Source: Allobacillus halotolerans (GTDB lineage: Bacteria > Bacillota > Bacilli > Bacillales > Alkalibacillaceae). Taken from it: a stretch of 64,000 nucleotides of DNA. How positions within the stretch are numbered: position 1 is the first letter of the stretch; the number at the start of each line of letters is the position of its first letter. This document shows, one piece after another, positions 1-9,599 of this stretch. A program made the translations under genes and the position numbers. Location of the stretch: assembly GCF_018967645.1 (NCBI RefSeq), contig NZ_JAHLZF010000001.1, forward strand, positions 62,001 to 126,000, read 5' to 3'. The notes beneath the pieces are model-generated. The model searched no databases. It saw only the letters and a program-made list of their open reading frames with translations, and was not told the DNA's origin.

Positions 1-1209
1 TACTTCCGTTTTTTCTAAAAAAGATTGATGGAAATGAGTGACTTGCGTTAACTCACCTGATGGAATATCCAAAGAGTAAAGCTCACTTGGATTTGTTGGT
101 GTACTGACCGTCAACAATGCTTGTTGGTTTTCGCCATTCACATCAAAGCCATAGATATGGAAGTCATCTTGTAATGCTGGGTACAATTCACCATCGACAT
201 TTCCATAATAAAGAACGAGATTTCCTTGTGTCGAAACTGGAAAATAAAAATCACGATTGCTTGCCCAGACTACCAATTGCAAGACGGGCTGCTGCTGAAT
301 ATCAGCCACGACAAAATCTCCGACAGGTGCGTCTAATCCTTCTGTCAAGCATGTTTTAATCCCTGTTTCAAGATCATAGTGATATAATTCTGTATGGGTT
401 GCATTTTCATAGGTTCTTCCCATTTCAACAAACAACAATTGTTTTCCGTCTGGGGAAACCCGTAAACCTGAGACATATCCTTCCTCTGTTTCGATTAGAC
501 TAGATTGCTTGCTGTCTAGATCATACCGATAAAGATTCATATTAAAATTAAAGTCTTGATCGACTTCTTCATCAGTTACATAGAAGAAAGATTGCCCATT
601 AGGTATCCAATCCAGGACATTGAAATTTTGCTTGCCACTTAATAAGGTCTCAACTTTTTCGTCTTCAAGGTTAACTAGTTTGACCTGTTGAAAGCTCTCT
701 TCTAATAATCCAACACTATCTGCTTTATATTTCATCCGTTCAATGACTTTAGGCTTTGGAAGATCTTTTTCATCTTTTTCTTCTGCCTTTTCATCACCGT
801 TTTTATTTTCATCTTTTTCTGCAGAAACGTGATAGATTACTTTTTTTCCGTCTGGGGAAAAGATTGCACTATTTACACCTTTTTCTTCGTCAGTGATCTG
901 TTTTGCTTCTCCTCCATTCTTGGACATCAAGAATACTTGGTTTTTCTCATTTCTTGTTGATAAAAATAGAAATTGTTCTCCATTTGGTGCCCACTGGATA
1001 CCAGACACTCTGTCTTTACCATGGGTCCAAGCACCTGTTGTATTTGTCGCTCGATCCCAATGGTATAAGTTCGAAACATACGTATTCTTCTCTTTATCCA
1101 TTTCTGTTCGGATGAAAAGAGCTTCACTTCCGTCTGGTGAAAATCGTGGATCGGAAATCGATGAAATATGAAACAGATCATCTGCTTGCATGAATTTTTT
1201 CTCAGCCAT
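1..1209 (-). CDS. S9 family peptidase (acylaminoacyl-peptidase type), N-terminal part
   Basis: The reading frame runs from an ATG at 1209 to the window edge (403 codons) without a stop, so only the N-terminal portion is visible. It contains repeated beta-propeller blades with the signatures DPRFSPDGSEA, IFSPDGKKV and RVSPDGKQL, typical of TolB/WD40-like propellers of prolyl oligopeptidases. The C-terminal alpha/beta hydrolase domain with the catalytic Ser-Asp-His would lie outside the window. It resembles B. subtilis YuxL-type cytoplasmic oligopeptidases that release acylated or short N-terminal residues from peptides. An AGGGGGG ribosome site precedes the ATG. The hydrolase half is inferred, not seen. 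Confidence 0.85.
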   Translation of the reverse strand, partial: MAEKKFMQADDLFHISSISDPRFSPDGSEALFIRTEMDKEKNTYVSNLYHWDRATNTTGAWTHGKDRVSGIQWAPNGEQFLFLSTRNEKNQVFLMSKNGGEAKQITDEEKGVNSAIFSPDGKKVIYHVSAEKDENKNGDEKAEEKDEKDLPKPKVIERMKYKADSVGLLEESFQQVKLVNLEDEKVETLLSGKQNFNVLDWIPNGQSFFYVTDEEVDQDFNFNMNLYRYDLDSKQSSLIETEEGYVSGLRVSPDGKQLLFVEMGRTYENATHTELYHYDLETGIKTCLTEGLDAPVGDFVVADIQQQPVLQLVVWASNRDFYFPVSTQGNLVLYYGNVDGELYPALQDDFHIYGFDVNGENQQALLTVSTPTNPSELYSLDIPSGELTQVTHFHQSFLEKTEV

Positions 1210-1230
1210 AAGTACCCCCCTAGAAAATGA

Positions 1231-1265
1231 AAAGCTAGTAGAATGATCTCTACTAGCTTTGATAG
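1231..1265 (-). terminator. Rho-independent terminator after dynA
   Basis: A perfect 12-bp inverted repeat, AAAGCTAGTAGA with TCTACTAGCTTT, has a 6-nt loop at 1231-1260. On the minus strand it is followed by a T-rich stretch. It separates dynA (stop at 1311) from the downstream S9 peptidase gene. Confidence 0.8.
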
Positions 1266-1310
1266 ATTAAGATTATTATAAATTAAAAGATAATTTTTGT
1301 CGATTACAAA

Positions 1311-4300
1311 TTAATTCAACTGATGTTCGGCAAGAATTTCATTCAGTCTTATCTGAAGCTGTTCTAGTGATGTGATGACTTCTTTACTTTCAAAAATCAA
1401 TTGTTTGTGTTTTCGTTCTAAATCGATATTCGTTAAGATTTCATCCATCAACGCATCTTTGGTAGTGTGTAATTTCTTCACAAAGGAAGTGTGCAATGTA
1501 TCGTTAAATTGTTTAATGACGTCTGTTTTCTTATTACCGATCCACCGAGTGATTTCCTCGAATAGTTCGCTCCGTGTGTTTTCTTCAAAGAAGTCCTTTT
1601 TATTTTTAAAGTATTTTAAGAATTGTTTTTGTTCATCATCCGTCATTTGGAACGAGAAGGCTGGAAGCTCTGTACCCGTATAATCCTCGGTTTCAAAAAA
1701 TAGCTTTTCTTGTGGAAAGCTTTCTTCAATGAATTCATTGAATTCATCAATCAGTTGATTTTTGATTCGATTCATTTGGTCATCCAATAATAAATCGATC
1801 TCGTACCATTCTTTTGTTAGTTTATGTTGAATGGATTGGACGGTTTGTTGTAATGCATTCGCTAGCTCTTCTTTTCCTTTTTTGCCGTTTGATTGGATGA
1901 CTGCTGGATTGATCGTTGCCTTTAGCCATTCAATTGACTGAATATCGATTCGTTCTGCTAAATAGTGTGTCAGTTCAGTTGCTTCTTGCGTGAGCTGGTT
2001 TTCTAATACACCAGCATCAAAACTACCTAATTTCTTTTCAAGTTCGTTTCTTTCTTCTAGCTCTTTCGACAGTTTTTCTTGTTTTTCTTCTTCGTCCAAG
2101 CTCGCTTCCTGAATTGTTTCTGCAATAAATTGTTCTAAATGAGTCAGCTCTCCAATCAGGTTTTGAAAGACAATTCCTTTCGCGCCTAAGTCCATGAATT
2201 GATAAAACACTGTTTGAAGCTGATCTAGCTGTTTGGCAGCAAAATCTGCTGGTTGTTCAGTCAAAAGCTCCTTACTGGATATAGGGAAAATTGCTGGTTG
2301 ACGGATTCCGTATTGTTTTAGCTGTGATTGCAAATAATTTTTCACATCATCTAACTCTTGGTCGGAATCAGCTAAGTCAGCGGCATTTAAGACAAAAAAC
2401 ATTTTTCCAGCGGTAATGGTTTCGCTTAGTCGACCTAATTGTCTTAAAAATTCACGGTCGGCACGTGAAAAAGCATGGTTATAATAATTTACATATAAAA
2501 TAACATCGGCTTGCTTAATGTATTGGAGTGAAACATTGGTATGTCTTGCATGGATCGAATCGGCTCCAGGTGTGTCCACAAGAGTGATCCCTTCTTGTGT
2601 TAACGCACAATCATAAAAAATTTCTACTTCGTTGACGAAACAAGAAATGTGTTCTTTCGTCACATAGTCCGAAAACGTATTCAATGTCTCTACTTTTGTT
2701 TGACTAAGCCATGTCTTAGCTTGTTGAATTCCTTGCAAAAATGCATCAATAAAGGAAGCTTCCGTCCGTTCGAAGTAAGCTCTTAATGTATTCCATTCTT
2801 TTTTTAAGTATTTTGTAATTTCTGGAATGCTAGTGAATTTCTTTCGTGTATATGGTTCAAGAATTAACTGTAATTGCTCTTGAAGCATTTCATCCGATTT
2901 AAACCGTACGATAACTTTTCCATGCTCATTTTCTTCCGATACAGGTCTAATTTTATTGATTGCAGCGGTTGTCGGATTTGGTGAAACCGGCAATAATGGA
3001 TTCCCGAGCAATACATTGGCGAACGATGATTTACCTGCACTGAAAGCTCCGAATAATGCAACCGTATACTCTTTTTCTTGAACTTGCTTATAGCGAGCTT
3101 TTAATTTAGTCGTCAGTTGGTCAACGATCGGTAATTGTTCAGCTTGACGGATGACTAATTCAGCATCCGATTCAATCTGTGTGTAATCTAATGATTGATC
3201 CGAGATTTCTTTCATAAAAGGGTCAGCATTTGTGATTGATTCATCTTTTTCTTTTTCATCTGCTGCTTGAATCAGTTGCTCAAGACTCTTCTTTTTTCGT
3301 TGAATTGACTTATCTTGCCAAGAACGTTCTATTTCCTGATTGATTTGCTGTGCATCTGCAGGATTAAACATTTGATTTCGCAATCGATGGATGACTTGTT
3401 TGATTTCTTCAGCGAAGTCTTGGTTGGTCTCTGACCGAATCGCTTCTTCTTCTTTGACAAGCTCATCTAATTGACGCTTTAATTCGTTGGATTTTTTTTC
3501 GCTAATGATTTCGATTAGCGGATAGATTTCTTGGATCAACTTCGATTGAATGGATTGATGTAACGATTTTGTATAAATCAATACATAATCACCAGTCACC
3601 TGAGCAGAAGGATTTACGTTACTTTGTATTAATTCTTTATCTGCTTGAAAAGAGACCGACTGAACTTGTTGTAAAAGTTTTTTTTCATTGGTCAGTTCGC
3701 GTACAGTCTCTTCTAAGTGAGAACGCACAGCCCAAACCATTTCCGACTGAATCCGGCTATTTAATTGATGGATGAAGTTAGTCATTCGTTCTTGTTTTGC
3801 TGCTTCTGTTTTTTTCTTGGTAAAAAGACTACCAACTTTAAAATTTTGTTGCTGTGATGTTAAAAATTCCTTTGCCAACTCACGTGTTTCAAAGGTCATT
3901 AAGTACGCATTGGATAAAATGGTACTCAATTCTTGTTGAAGCGATTGTTTAACAGAGCCAATTTTTTCGTGAATGTTTTCTTTTTGTTCTTCAATTAACT
4001 CTAACCGGTTCAATAATTGCTCTTGACCCGTATTTCCTGTTTGGTCGCTCTCCCATTTTTCAATAACCAAGTCCAATTCCCGTTTGATTTTTGAATCCAG
4101 TTGATCCGGAAGCTCTTCCATACGTTTTTGTAATGTTTTTTTGAATAAACTGAATTGATTCAATGGGGACTCTGAATCCTTCAATGAAGTAAAAAACATA
4201 GCATCTGGATATAAGTCCCATTCTTCATAACTGACTCGTAAACGTTGCTTATAAGAATCAAACAGCAATTCTTTTTCACGATGCTTATCAATTTGGTTAA

Positions 4301-4892
4301 TGACAATGATGAATGGGACTTCTCGTCGTTGTAATTCTTTTAAAAATCGAAAATTGACCTCAGATAAAACATGGTTATAATCCATAACGTAAACAAATAA
4401 ATCAATTAAATGGATTTGATTTAACGTACGATCGAATTCTGCATCGTCTGAAGAGTCAATCCCCGGCGTATCCATTATCGTTACTTGATGACGCAAAAAA
4501 TCGTTTTGCTTATAGATTTGAACTGCTTGCACGACTTCCCCATTTTTAGAAAGTTGCTTAATTCGTTGCTCATCGACATGGTCGTCTTCTGTATAAGTGC
4601 CATCGTTTAATTGATAAATGGCTTTATCTTTCCCCGCCCTGATCTCTACAATATTCGCACTCGTAGGAATTGGACTGGAAGGTAAAATGGTTTCACCTAA
4701 CAACGCATTGATCATTGAAGATTTACCGGCAGAAAAATGGCCAGTAAATCCAATGGTCACTTCTTTTTTTTGCCACTTTTCATATAAGTCGATCACTTTA
4801 TCACTGAGTTGATTGTGGTCACTTTCTGATAATAAATTCATCAATGGATCGAAGTTAATCCAATTCGATTTATTCTTTACTTGCTTGCTCAT
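1311..4892 (-). CDS. dynA: Bacterial dynamin-like protein DynA (two fused dynamin modules)
   Basis: This 1193-residue protein contains two complete dynamin GTPase modules in tandem. The first P-loop, GHFSAGKSS, is at residues 51-59 with switch motif DTPGID. The second P-loop, GAFSAGKSS, is near residue 615 with DTPGAD. Each GTPase is followed by long, charged, coiled-coil-rich stalk segments. Length and double architecture match B. subtilis DynA (YpbR). That protein tethers and fuses membranes at sites of damage or division and contributes to membrane surveillance against antibiotics and phage. A diguanylate cyclase-like gene lies 48 bp upstream on the same strand, so the two may be cotranscribed. 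Both GTPase sites look intact. Confidence 0.95.
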   Translation of the reverse strand: MSKQVKNKSNWINFDPLMNLLSESDHNQLSDKVIDLYEKWQKKEVTIGFTGHFSAGKSSMINALLGETILPSSPIPTSANIVEIRAGKDKAIYQLNDGTYTEDDHVDEQRIKQLSKNGEVVQAVQIYKQNDFLRHQVTIMDTPGIDSSDDAEFDRTLNQIHLIDLFVYVMDYNHVLSEVNFRFLKELQRREVPFIIVINQIDKHREKELLFDSYKQRLRVSYEEWDLYPDAMFFTSLKDSESPLNQFSLFKKTLQKRMEELPDQLDSKIKRELDLVIEKWESDQTGNTGQEQLLNRLELIEEQKENIHEKIGSVKQSLQQELSTILSNAYLMTFETRELAKEFLTSQQQNFKVGSLFTKKKTEAAKQERMTNFIHQLNSRIQSEMVWAVRSHLEETVRELTNEKKLLQQVQSVSFQADKELIQSNVNPSAQVTGDYVLIYTKSLHQSIQSKLIQEIYPLIEIISEKKSNELKRQLDELVKEEEAIRSETNQDFAEEIKQVIHRLRNQMFNPADAQQINQEIERSWQDKSIQRKKKSLEQLIQAADEKEKDESITNADPFMKEISDQSLDYTQIESDAELVIRQAEQLPIVDQLTTKLKARYKQVQEKEYTVALFGAFSAGKSSFANVLLGNPLLPVSPNPTTAAINKIRPVSEENEHGKVIVRFKSDEMLQEQLQLILEPYTRKKFTSIPEITKYLKKEWNTLRAYFERTEASFIDAFLQGIQQAKTWLSQTKVETLNTFSDYVTKEHISCFVNEVEIFYDCALTQEGITLVDTPGADSIHARHTNVSLQYIKQADVILYVNYYNHAFSRADREFLRQLGRLSETITAGKMFFVLNAADLADSDQELDDVKNYLQSQLKQYGIRQPAIFPISSKELLTEQPADFAAKQLDQLQTVFYQFMDLGAKGIVFQNLIGELTHLEQFIAETIQEASLDEEEKQEKLSKELEERNELEKKLGSFDAGVLENQLTQEATELTHYLAERIDIQSIEWLKATINPAVIQSNGKKGKEELANALQQTVQSIQHKLTKEWYEIDLLLDDQMNRIKNQLIDEFNEFIEESFPQEKLFFETEDYTGTELPAFSFQMTDDEQKQFLKYFKNKKDFFEENTRSELFEEITRWIGNKKTDVIKQFNDTLHTSFVKKLHTTKDALMDEILTNIDLERKHKQLIFESKEVITSLEQLQIRLNEILAEHQLN

Positions 4893-4940
4893 TTTCTCGA
4901 TCTCCCTAGTCTTGTAGTTTTTCTACATTGATTTCAGCAT

Positions 4941-5978
4941 TCAATCATGAACGATTTGGTTCTTACCTTTCTCTTTAGCGAGACGTAAATGGTTAGTTGC
5001 TCGGTTCAGAAGTTCTTCCTTCGACTCGTCTTTTCTATGGAAAGCTATGCCGTAACTGAGTGTAATCCATTCATCCTCAAGCTCTATAATGGAATCCAAG
5101 TTCGTGTTGAAGTCATTGTTCCAGAAAGTAATTGCTTTCTGGATCTCATGCAAATCAGTGGAAAATGCAAGCACGGCGAAGTCTTCGCCACGATAGCGAA
5201 AACAATAACCGTCATTACGTGATATGGAATTCCTAAGTGTATGACCCAATGCTGTAAGGACATGGTCGCCAATGATATAACCATATTTCTGATTGATTTC
5301 ATTAAAGTCATCAATATCCATTAACACAAGAGCGAATTTCCGTTCGTTCTGCACGAGTTTTTCAGTCGTATTGTGAAAAGATCTGTGATTATACAAACCT
5401 GTTAATGGATCTTTAACAACAGCGTCATCAAAATAACGGATTTCAAGTGGTTCAGGTTTCCGTTGTTTTGTAACGATGAATAACGAAATACCCACTAATA
5501 AGAGAAAAGTCATATAAAAACCATATACCCATAAATGCCATTCGTCGGTATATTGTTCTTGAAAAACCCATATACCTGTGTACCCTATGGAGATGAATGC
5601 AAATATGATTATGAAGCCAACGAGACGCCAATAAATGAGTCCGTGGATGATGACGAGCAATAAAAAAGGAGCAAACAGACTGTTGACGCCACCGGTGATG
5701 AAAATTAACCATAAAATGGCGACCAGGTCCATGCCAATTGATATAAGAGCAAAAACACGATAATACTGATGAAATAACGGTTTAATCCACAAAATGATTT
5801 GAATGACTACGGTGTAAATGAAGGCGAATCCAATAAAGTATAAAAATAGATCTTCGTGAGTTTTTAGGTAGTCCAGATAAGTTGAAAAATAAACAAGAAA
5901 AACCACTCCGATAAAAATCAACCAACGGACAATTGAAAAATAGTGCTCTGATTTTCGAAAATTATCTGTGTAGATCAT
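4941..5978 (-). CDS. Membrane GGDEF-domain protein with variant RGEDF signature
   Basis: This 345-residue protein has about six predicted membrane segments over residues 15-165 and a GGDEF domain from about 180 to 340. The N-terminal GGDEF features are conserved: DPLTGLYNHRSF and the metal-binding DIDDFNEINQKYG. The signature loop reads YRGEDFAVL instead of GG(D/E)EF, so the first glycine is arginine and the fourth glutamate is aspartate. No clear RxxD inhibitory site sits at the usual spacing. It may be a weak cyclic-di-GMP synthase or a nucleotide-binding sensor; activity cannot be read from sequence. An AGGGGAA site precedes the ATG. It lies directly upstream of dynA, and the N-terminal sensor domain was not recognised. 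Confidence 0.85.
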   Translation of the reverse strand: MIYTDNFRKSEHYFSIVRWLIFIGVVFLVYFSTYLDYLKTHEDLFLYFIGFAFIYTVVIQIILWIKPLFHQYYRVFALISIGMDLVAILWLIFITGGVNSLFAPFLLLVIIHGLIYWRLVGFIIIFAFISIGYTGIWVFQEQYTDEWHLWVYGFYMTFLLLVGISLFIVTKQRKPEPLEIRYFDDAVVKDPLTGLYNHRSFHNTTEKLVQNERKFALVLMDIDDFNEINQKYGYIIGDHVLTALGHTLRNSISRNDGYCFRYRGEDFAVLAFSTDLHEIQKAITFWNNDFNTNLDSIIELEDEWITLSYGIAFHRKDESKEELLNRATNHLRLAKEKGKNQIVHD

Positions 5979-6029
5979 ATGGATTCCCCTATATATGTTT
6001 TGTCGAAAATTTCTTGCAGAATTTATACA

Positions 6030-6062
6030 CTAAAAAGAGGCTGAATAAACATCCAGCCTCTT
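6030..6062 (-). terminator. Rho-independent terminator after ferredoxin
   Basis: The inverted repeat AGAGGCTG / CAGCCTCT has a 10-nt loop and is followed on the minus strand by TTTTTAG. It sits about 20 bp past the ferredoxin stop codon. Confidence 0.8.
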
Positions 6063-6081
6063 ACTTTGGTTCATTGGCTTA

Positions 6082-6318
6082 CTATTCTTGGAAGAACCTT
6101 CTGTTTAACTCGATGTATTCAGTTTCTTCCGCAGGAACCTCATCCTCATGATAAATGGCTTCAACTGGGCAAACTGCTTCACAAGCCCCACAGTCGATAC
6201 AAATATCAGGATCTATATAGAACATGTCCTTACCTTCTTCAATACAATCTACAGGACATACTTCGACGCATTCACCCGCTTTTTCATCTTTACACGGTGA
6301 TGTAATGACAAATGCCAC
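6082..6318 (-). CDS. fdxA: 7Fe-type ferredoxin (one 3Fe-4S and one 4Fe-4S cluster)
   Basis: This 78-residue cytoplasmic electron carrier has cysteines at 9, 17, 21, 25, 40, 43, 46 and 50. The spacing C-x7-C-x3-CP, then C25, then CIDCGAC and CP, is that of seven-iron ferredoxins of the Mycobacterium/Thermus FdxA type. It differs from the single-cluster Fer described for B. subtilis. The start is GTG at 6318, set by the strong AAGGAGGAATT site 5 nt upstream. It is monocistronic, with its own terminator. The partner reductase is not evident from the neighbours. Confidence 0.88.
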   Translation of the reverse strand: MAFVITSPCKDEKAGECVEVCPVDCIEEGKDMFYIDPDICIDCGACEAVCPVEAIYHEDEVPAEETEYIELNRRFFQE

Positions 6319-6572
6319 AATAATTCCTCCTTATTCATGTATATCTTTATCCTATCATTATTTTAAACAACCACCAAGCAGAAATAAACCCTCTCCCATG
6401 AAAATTATATGTACTTTTCGCCAAACTTGCAACAGTGCTACATCGGTTGCATATTCTATACCAGTTCATTGGCTATTTATAAACCTGTCTTTTCACGGCA
6501 AAAACTCATGCTAATACGCTTCACAGCTAAACAGTCTACCATCATTCGATCAGACATTTGGAGGGATAAGCT

Positions 6573-7760
6573 TTGGAAATTATTGTTCAACCGGGAATGA
6601 CGTTTTACGATCTTTCTCGGACGTTCGGCATTTCATTGGATCTATTATTGAAATCCAATCGTTTCTTGGAACCCGATCAGTTGATTCCAGGCCAAGTTAT
6701 AAAAATACCTGGTTATGAAACGGTTTCTCATCGGATTCAATCGGGTGATACGCTTTATCAATTAGGGACGACTTACGATGTACCTATAGAGCAATTATTA
6801 CTGATTAACCAAGTTGAACCGACAAGGCTTGAAATCGGCCAAACGTTGGAAATACCTCGAATAACAGAACAACGAATCACGAATGTACGTAAGCCATATA
6901 CGTCCGAACGCGTGGAAGATGAATTGATGTTACTTATCTCTCGCTATCCTTTTATGGAACTTCGAACAATTGGAGAATCCGTCTTGGGAAAACCAATTTA
7001 TGAGCTGCATATCGGGACAGGAGATAAGCTCGTTCATATAAATGGTTCATTCCATGCGAATGAGTCGATTACGACGAATGTTATTATGGCTTTTATAGAG
7101 AATTATGCATATTCAATGGTTAATCAAGATCCCATTCGTGGAATTGATATGAGTTCATTTTTTAGAGAGGTTCGGCTTTCAGTTGTTCCCTTAGTCAATC
7201 CCGATGGTGTTGATTTAGTGAATGGACAATTACCGAGCGATCAGGAAATTCGTGAACAGGTAATTGAAATCAATAACGGTAGCACAGATTTTCGCTCGTG
7301 GAAGGCGAATATCAGAGGGGTCGATTTGAATAATCAATATCCTGCAGGGTGGACGATTGAGCAACAAAGAAAACCCAAAACACCCCAACCACGTAATTTC
7401 CCTGGGTTTGGCCCGTTGACGGAACCAGAAGCATTGGCTTTATATAATCTTGCATTTGAAGAGCAATTTGACCGCGTTCTAGCACTTCATACACAAGGTG
7501 AGGTTATTTATTGGGGATATGAGGGTCTTGAACCACCTGAAGCGGAACAGATTGCATTGGAGTATCAACAAGTCAGTTCATATACACCGATCCGTTATGT
7601 CGACAGTCATGCAGGCTATAAAGATTGGTTTATTCAAGAGTTCCGAAGACCAGGCTTCACTATTGAATTAGGTAAAGGTGTGAACCCACTCCCAATTAGT
7701 CAGTTTGATGTTCTTTATGAAGAAATGTTGGGTATTTTCCTGGCCAATTATTATATTTAA
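6573..7760 (+). CDS. LysM-LysM-M14 gamma-D-glutamyl-diaminoacid endopeptidase
   Basis: This 395-residue cell-wall hydrolase has two LysM peptidoglycan-binding repeats (residues about 2-46 and 51-96) followed by a zinc carboxypeptidase M14 domain. Zinc ligands are visible as H161-A-N-E164 and H306. RGVDLNNQYP (249-258) is the usual substrate-pocket motif and E365 in FTIELGKG is the expected general base. The architecture matches endopeptidase I of Bacillus sphaericus and B. subtilis YqgT, which cut gamma-D-Glu-diaminopimelate bonds in stem peptides. The start is TTG at 6573, chosen by the GGAGGG site 7 nt upstream. There is no signal peptide, so action on recycled muropeptides or in the spore/mother cell is possible. 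Confidence 0.9.
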   Translation: MEIIVQPGMTFYDLSRTFGISLDLLLKSNRFLEPDQLIPGQVIKIPGYETVSHRIQSGDTLYQLGTTYDVPIEQLLLINQVEPTRLEIGQTLEIPRITEQRITNVRKPYTSERVEDELMLLISRYPFMELRTIGESVLGKPIYELHIGTGDKLVHINGSFHANESITTNVIMAFIENYAYSMVNQDPIRGIDMSSFFREVRLSVVPLVNPDGVDLVNGQLPSDQEIREQVIEINNGSTDFRSWKANIRGVDLNNQYPAGWTIEQQRKPKTPQPRNFPGFGPLTEPEALALYNLAFEEQFDRVLALHTQGEVIYWGYEGLEPPEAEQIALEYQQVSSYTPIRYVDSHAGYKDWFIQEFRRPGFTIELGKGVNPLPISQFDVLYEEMLGIFLANYYI

Positions 7761-7765
7761 ACACA

Positions 7766-7816
7766 AAAAAGAGAGTACACCTCTCAATGACTATAGTAAA
7801 GGTGTAACTCTCTTTA
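7766..7816. terminator. Bidirectional terminator between convergent genes
   Basis: Arms AAAGAGAGTACACCT (7768-7782) and AGGTGTAACTCTCTTT (7800-7815) pair with one bulged base. Short A/T runs flank the stem, so it can end transcription of the plus-strand endopeptidase and of the minus-strand small gene at 7864. Confidence 0.8.
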
Positions 7817-7863
7817 ATCATTTTAAAAAGAACAATTATGAAATTGACTCTACTTTATAATAC

Positions 7864-8064
7864 TTATTCTTCAAAATAGTTTTTGTAGAATCCGCCCATT
7901 TTACCGGTATCATCAATCACAAAATAAAATTCTTCCGTTTCATTCTTCACTTGATAAGTCTTTCCGACTGTAAGACAGTCTGTGACGGTGAACTTTTCTG
8001 CATCCGTATTGACACACTTAATTTCTTTTAATGTTTTATTTTCATTCCATGTTTTATGAATCAT
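7864..8064 (-). CDS. Small conserved protein, possibly DUF6501
   Basis: This 66-residue soluble acidic protein starts MIHKTWNENKTLK and ends GGFYKNYFEE. Its pattern of basic-aromatic start, central VGKTYQVKNETEEFYFVIDD and closing GGFYK..YFEE resembles a family of short Bacillaceae proteins, which I believe is DUF6501. No enzymatic motif is visible, and the two cysteines (17 and 30) do not form a recognisable metal site. An AAGGTGGAG site sits 6 nt before the ATG. The adjacent msrAB gene lies on the same strand 45 bp upstream. Function is unknown. Confidence 0.7.
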   Translation of the reverse strand: MIHKTWNENKTLKEIKCVNTDAEKFTVTDCLTVGKTYQVKNETEEFYFVIDDTGKMGGFYKNYFEE

Positions 8065-8109
8065 CGACTACTCCACCTTTTAATCAAACGTATGATTAAT
8101 TCTTAGATT

Positions 8110-9060
8110 TTACTCAAATAATTGCTTGTACTTCCCGTAACCTTCTTTTTCTAAGTCCTCTTTTGGGATGAATCGCAGTGCTGCAGAATTGATGCAATAT
8201 CTCATGCCACCTTGATCTTGTGGTCCGTCATTGAATACGTGGCCAAGATGTGAATCAGCATGTCCACTACGAACTTCCACTCTCCGCATACCGAATGATG
8301 TATCGAGTTCTTCGTTCAATGGAGCAATTGGTTTAGTGAAGCTTGGCCACCCGCAATTCGCATCATACTTCTCATTTGAAGAGAATAGTGGTTCTCCACT
8401 CACGATGTCTACATAAATCCCTTCTTCTTCATGATCCCAATATTCGTTTTGGTAGGGTGGTTCAGTGCCATTTTCTTGTGTGACAATATATTGCATTTCA
8501 TTCAGACGATTGCGAAGGTCCTCTTTATCTTGGTCTTTCCAAGTGTTTTCAATAAATTGCTTTCTTCCTGATCCTTTTTTATACAGTTGGTAATGAAAAG
8601 AATTTTTTTTGTAATAATCTTGGTGTTCTTCTTCAGCTTCATAGAACGTTTCTGCCGGACGAATTTCTACAACAATGGGTTGGTCGAATTTATTGCTCTC
8701 CTCCATTTTCTGTTTCGATTGTTCGGCTAATTGCTTTTGTTCATCATCATGGTAAAAAATAGCTGGTTTATAGGACTCCCCGCGGTCGGCAAACTGACCC
8801 TCTGCATCAGTTGGATCAATTTGTTGCCAATAAATCTCCAACAACTCATCATAAGGAAAAATGTTTGGATTGTATGTGATTTGTACTGCTTCCAGGTGAC
8901 CTGTCGTTTCCGAACATACCTCTTGATAGGTAGGATTTTCAACAGATCCACCTGTATAGCCAGAAACAATCTTCTCTATTCCTGGTCTTCGGTCAAATGG
9001 TTCGACCATACACCAGAAGCATCCTCCCGCGAATGTTGCTTTTTTTAATTGTTGTTCCAT
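8110..9060 (-). CDS. msrAB: Bifunctional peptide methionine sulfoxide reductase MsrA/MsrB
   Basis: This 316-residue fusion has an MsrA domain (about 1-155) with GGCFWC and catalytic C14, and an MsrB domain (about 175-316) with [11 protein letters not shown] and catalytic C289. MsrA reduces S-, and MsrB R-methionine sulfoxide in oxidised proteins, with thioredoxin as reductant. The MsrB part has only CGWPSF where zinc-containing forms carry CxxC pairs, so it appears to be the zinc-free form. B. subtilis encodes the two activities as separate adjacent genes, so the fusion is a lineage difference. An AAGGAGC site precedes the ATG. No signal peptide is visible, so it is cytoplasmic. Confidence 0.95.
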   Translation of the reverse strand: MEQQLKKATFAGGCFWCMVEPFDRRPGIEKIVSGYTGGSVENPTYQEVCSETTGHLEAVQITYNPNIFPYDELLEIYWQQIDPTDAEGQFADRGESYKPAIFYHDDEQKQLAEQSKQKMEESNKFDQPIVVEIRPAETFYEAEEEHQDYYKKNSFHYQLYKKGSGRKQFIENTWKDQDKEDLRNRLNEMQYIVTQENGTEPPYQNEYWDHEEEGIYVDIVSGEPLFSSNEKYDANCGWPSFTKPIAPLNEELDTSFGMRRVEVRSGHADSHLGHVFNDGPQDQGGMRYCINSAALRFIPKEDLEKEGYGKYKQLFE

Positions 9061-9081
9061 AATAAGCTCCTTTCTGAATGG

Positions 9082-9531
9082 CTAAATATATAGTTTAGGT
9101 CCTGGTATTCCATCAATTTCGTTTTTATGATCGGTTGTATCTGGTTGTTTCTGTAGCTGCTTATCACCAGAATCAGCTGCTTGAATCGAGCCTCCATCCT
9201 CTTGGTCTTCGGTAAGTGACTCTTCTTCCTGATCCTCTGACTCTTCAGTTAACATGATTTTAGCCATATCAATCAACATCGGTGCGTTTTTTATTAGTGG
9301 TGCGTATTGTTTCCAAATGGGCAAAACTTGCTGAACAACCTGTAAACCTTTATGGACTTTCGTAATTGAATTTACGAGACTACTCGTTTGTGAATACGGT
9401 GCTAAGCCTGCATTGGGTGGCATGGCGTATGGTGGTACATCCTGTGCCTTCGCAGGTAAGTAATTGAGTACCTGTTGCAAAAATGGTGGCTTCTGTGCCG
9501 GCGGCTGTTGATAAAAATTAAAAGGATACAT
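9082..9531 (-). CDS. Proline/glutamine-rich hypothetical protein, YqfQ/VrrA-like core
   Basis: This 149-residue protein has three parts. The N-terminus is rich in Pro, Gln, Tyr and Phe (FYQQPPAQKPPF). A central helical segment, residues about 50-95, contains LPIWKQYAPLIKNAPML. The tail is very acidic (EESEDQEEE). The central block recalls YqfQ/VrrA-type spore-associated proteins, but similarity is limited and I do not assign a function. It starts at an ATG preceded by GAGGAGG. It lies 21 bp upstream of msrAB on the same strand, so cotranscription is likely. The tail composition fits a salt-adapted proteome. Confidence 0.65.
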   Translation of the reverse strand: MYPFNFYQQPPAQKPPFLQQVLNYLPAKAQDVPPYAMPPNAGLAPYSQTSSLVNSITKVHKGLQVVQQVLPIWKQYAPLIKNAPMLIDMAKIMLTEESEDQEEESLTEDQEDGGSIQAADSGDKQLQKQPDTTDHKNEIDGIPGPKLYI

Positions 9532-9599
9532 AAAGAAAACCTCCTCATAGACTACTACTTATAGTCTACGAATAGGACAGCTATCACGTATGGGCGATT

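Noticed and set aside
893-1181. Overlapping frames within the S9 peptidase region
   Set aside because: Shadow frames of a continuous minus-strand coding region that runs to the window edge.
3569-3775. Plus-strand frames inside dynA
   Set aside because: Antisense shadows of a long, motif-rich dynamin gene; none has a ribosome site or recognisable product.
9541-9572. TAGACTA/TAGTCTA hairpin before the 9082-9531 gene as an operator or terminator
   Set aside because: Stem is 7 bp and there is no T run; too weak to support a function, though it lies next to the ribosome site.
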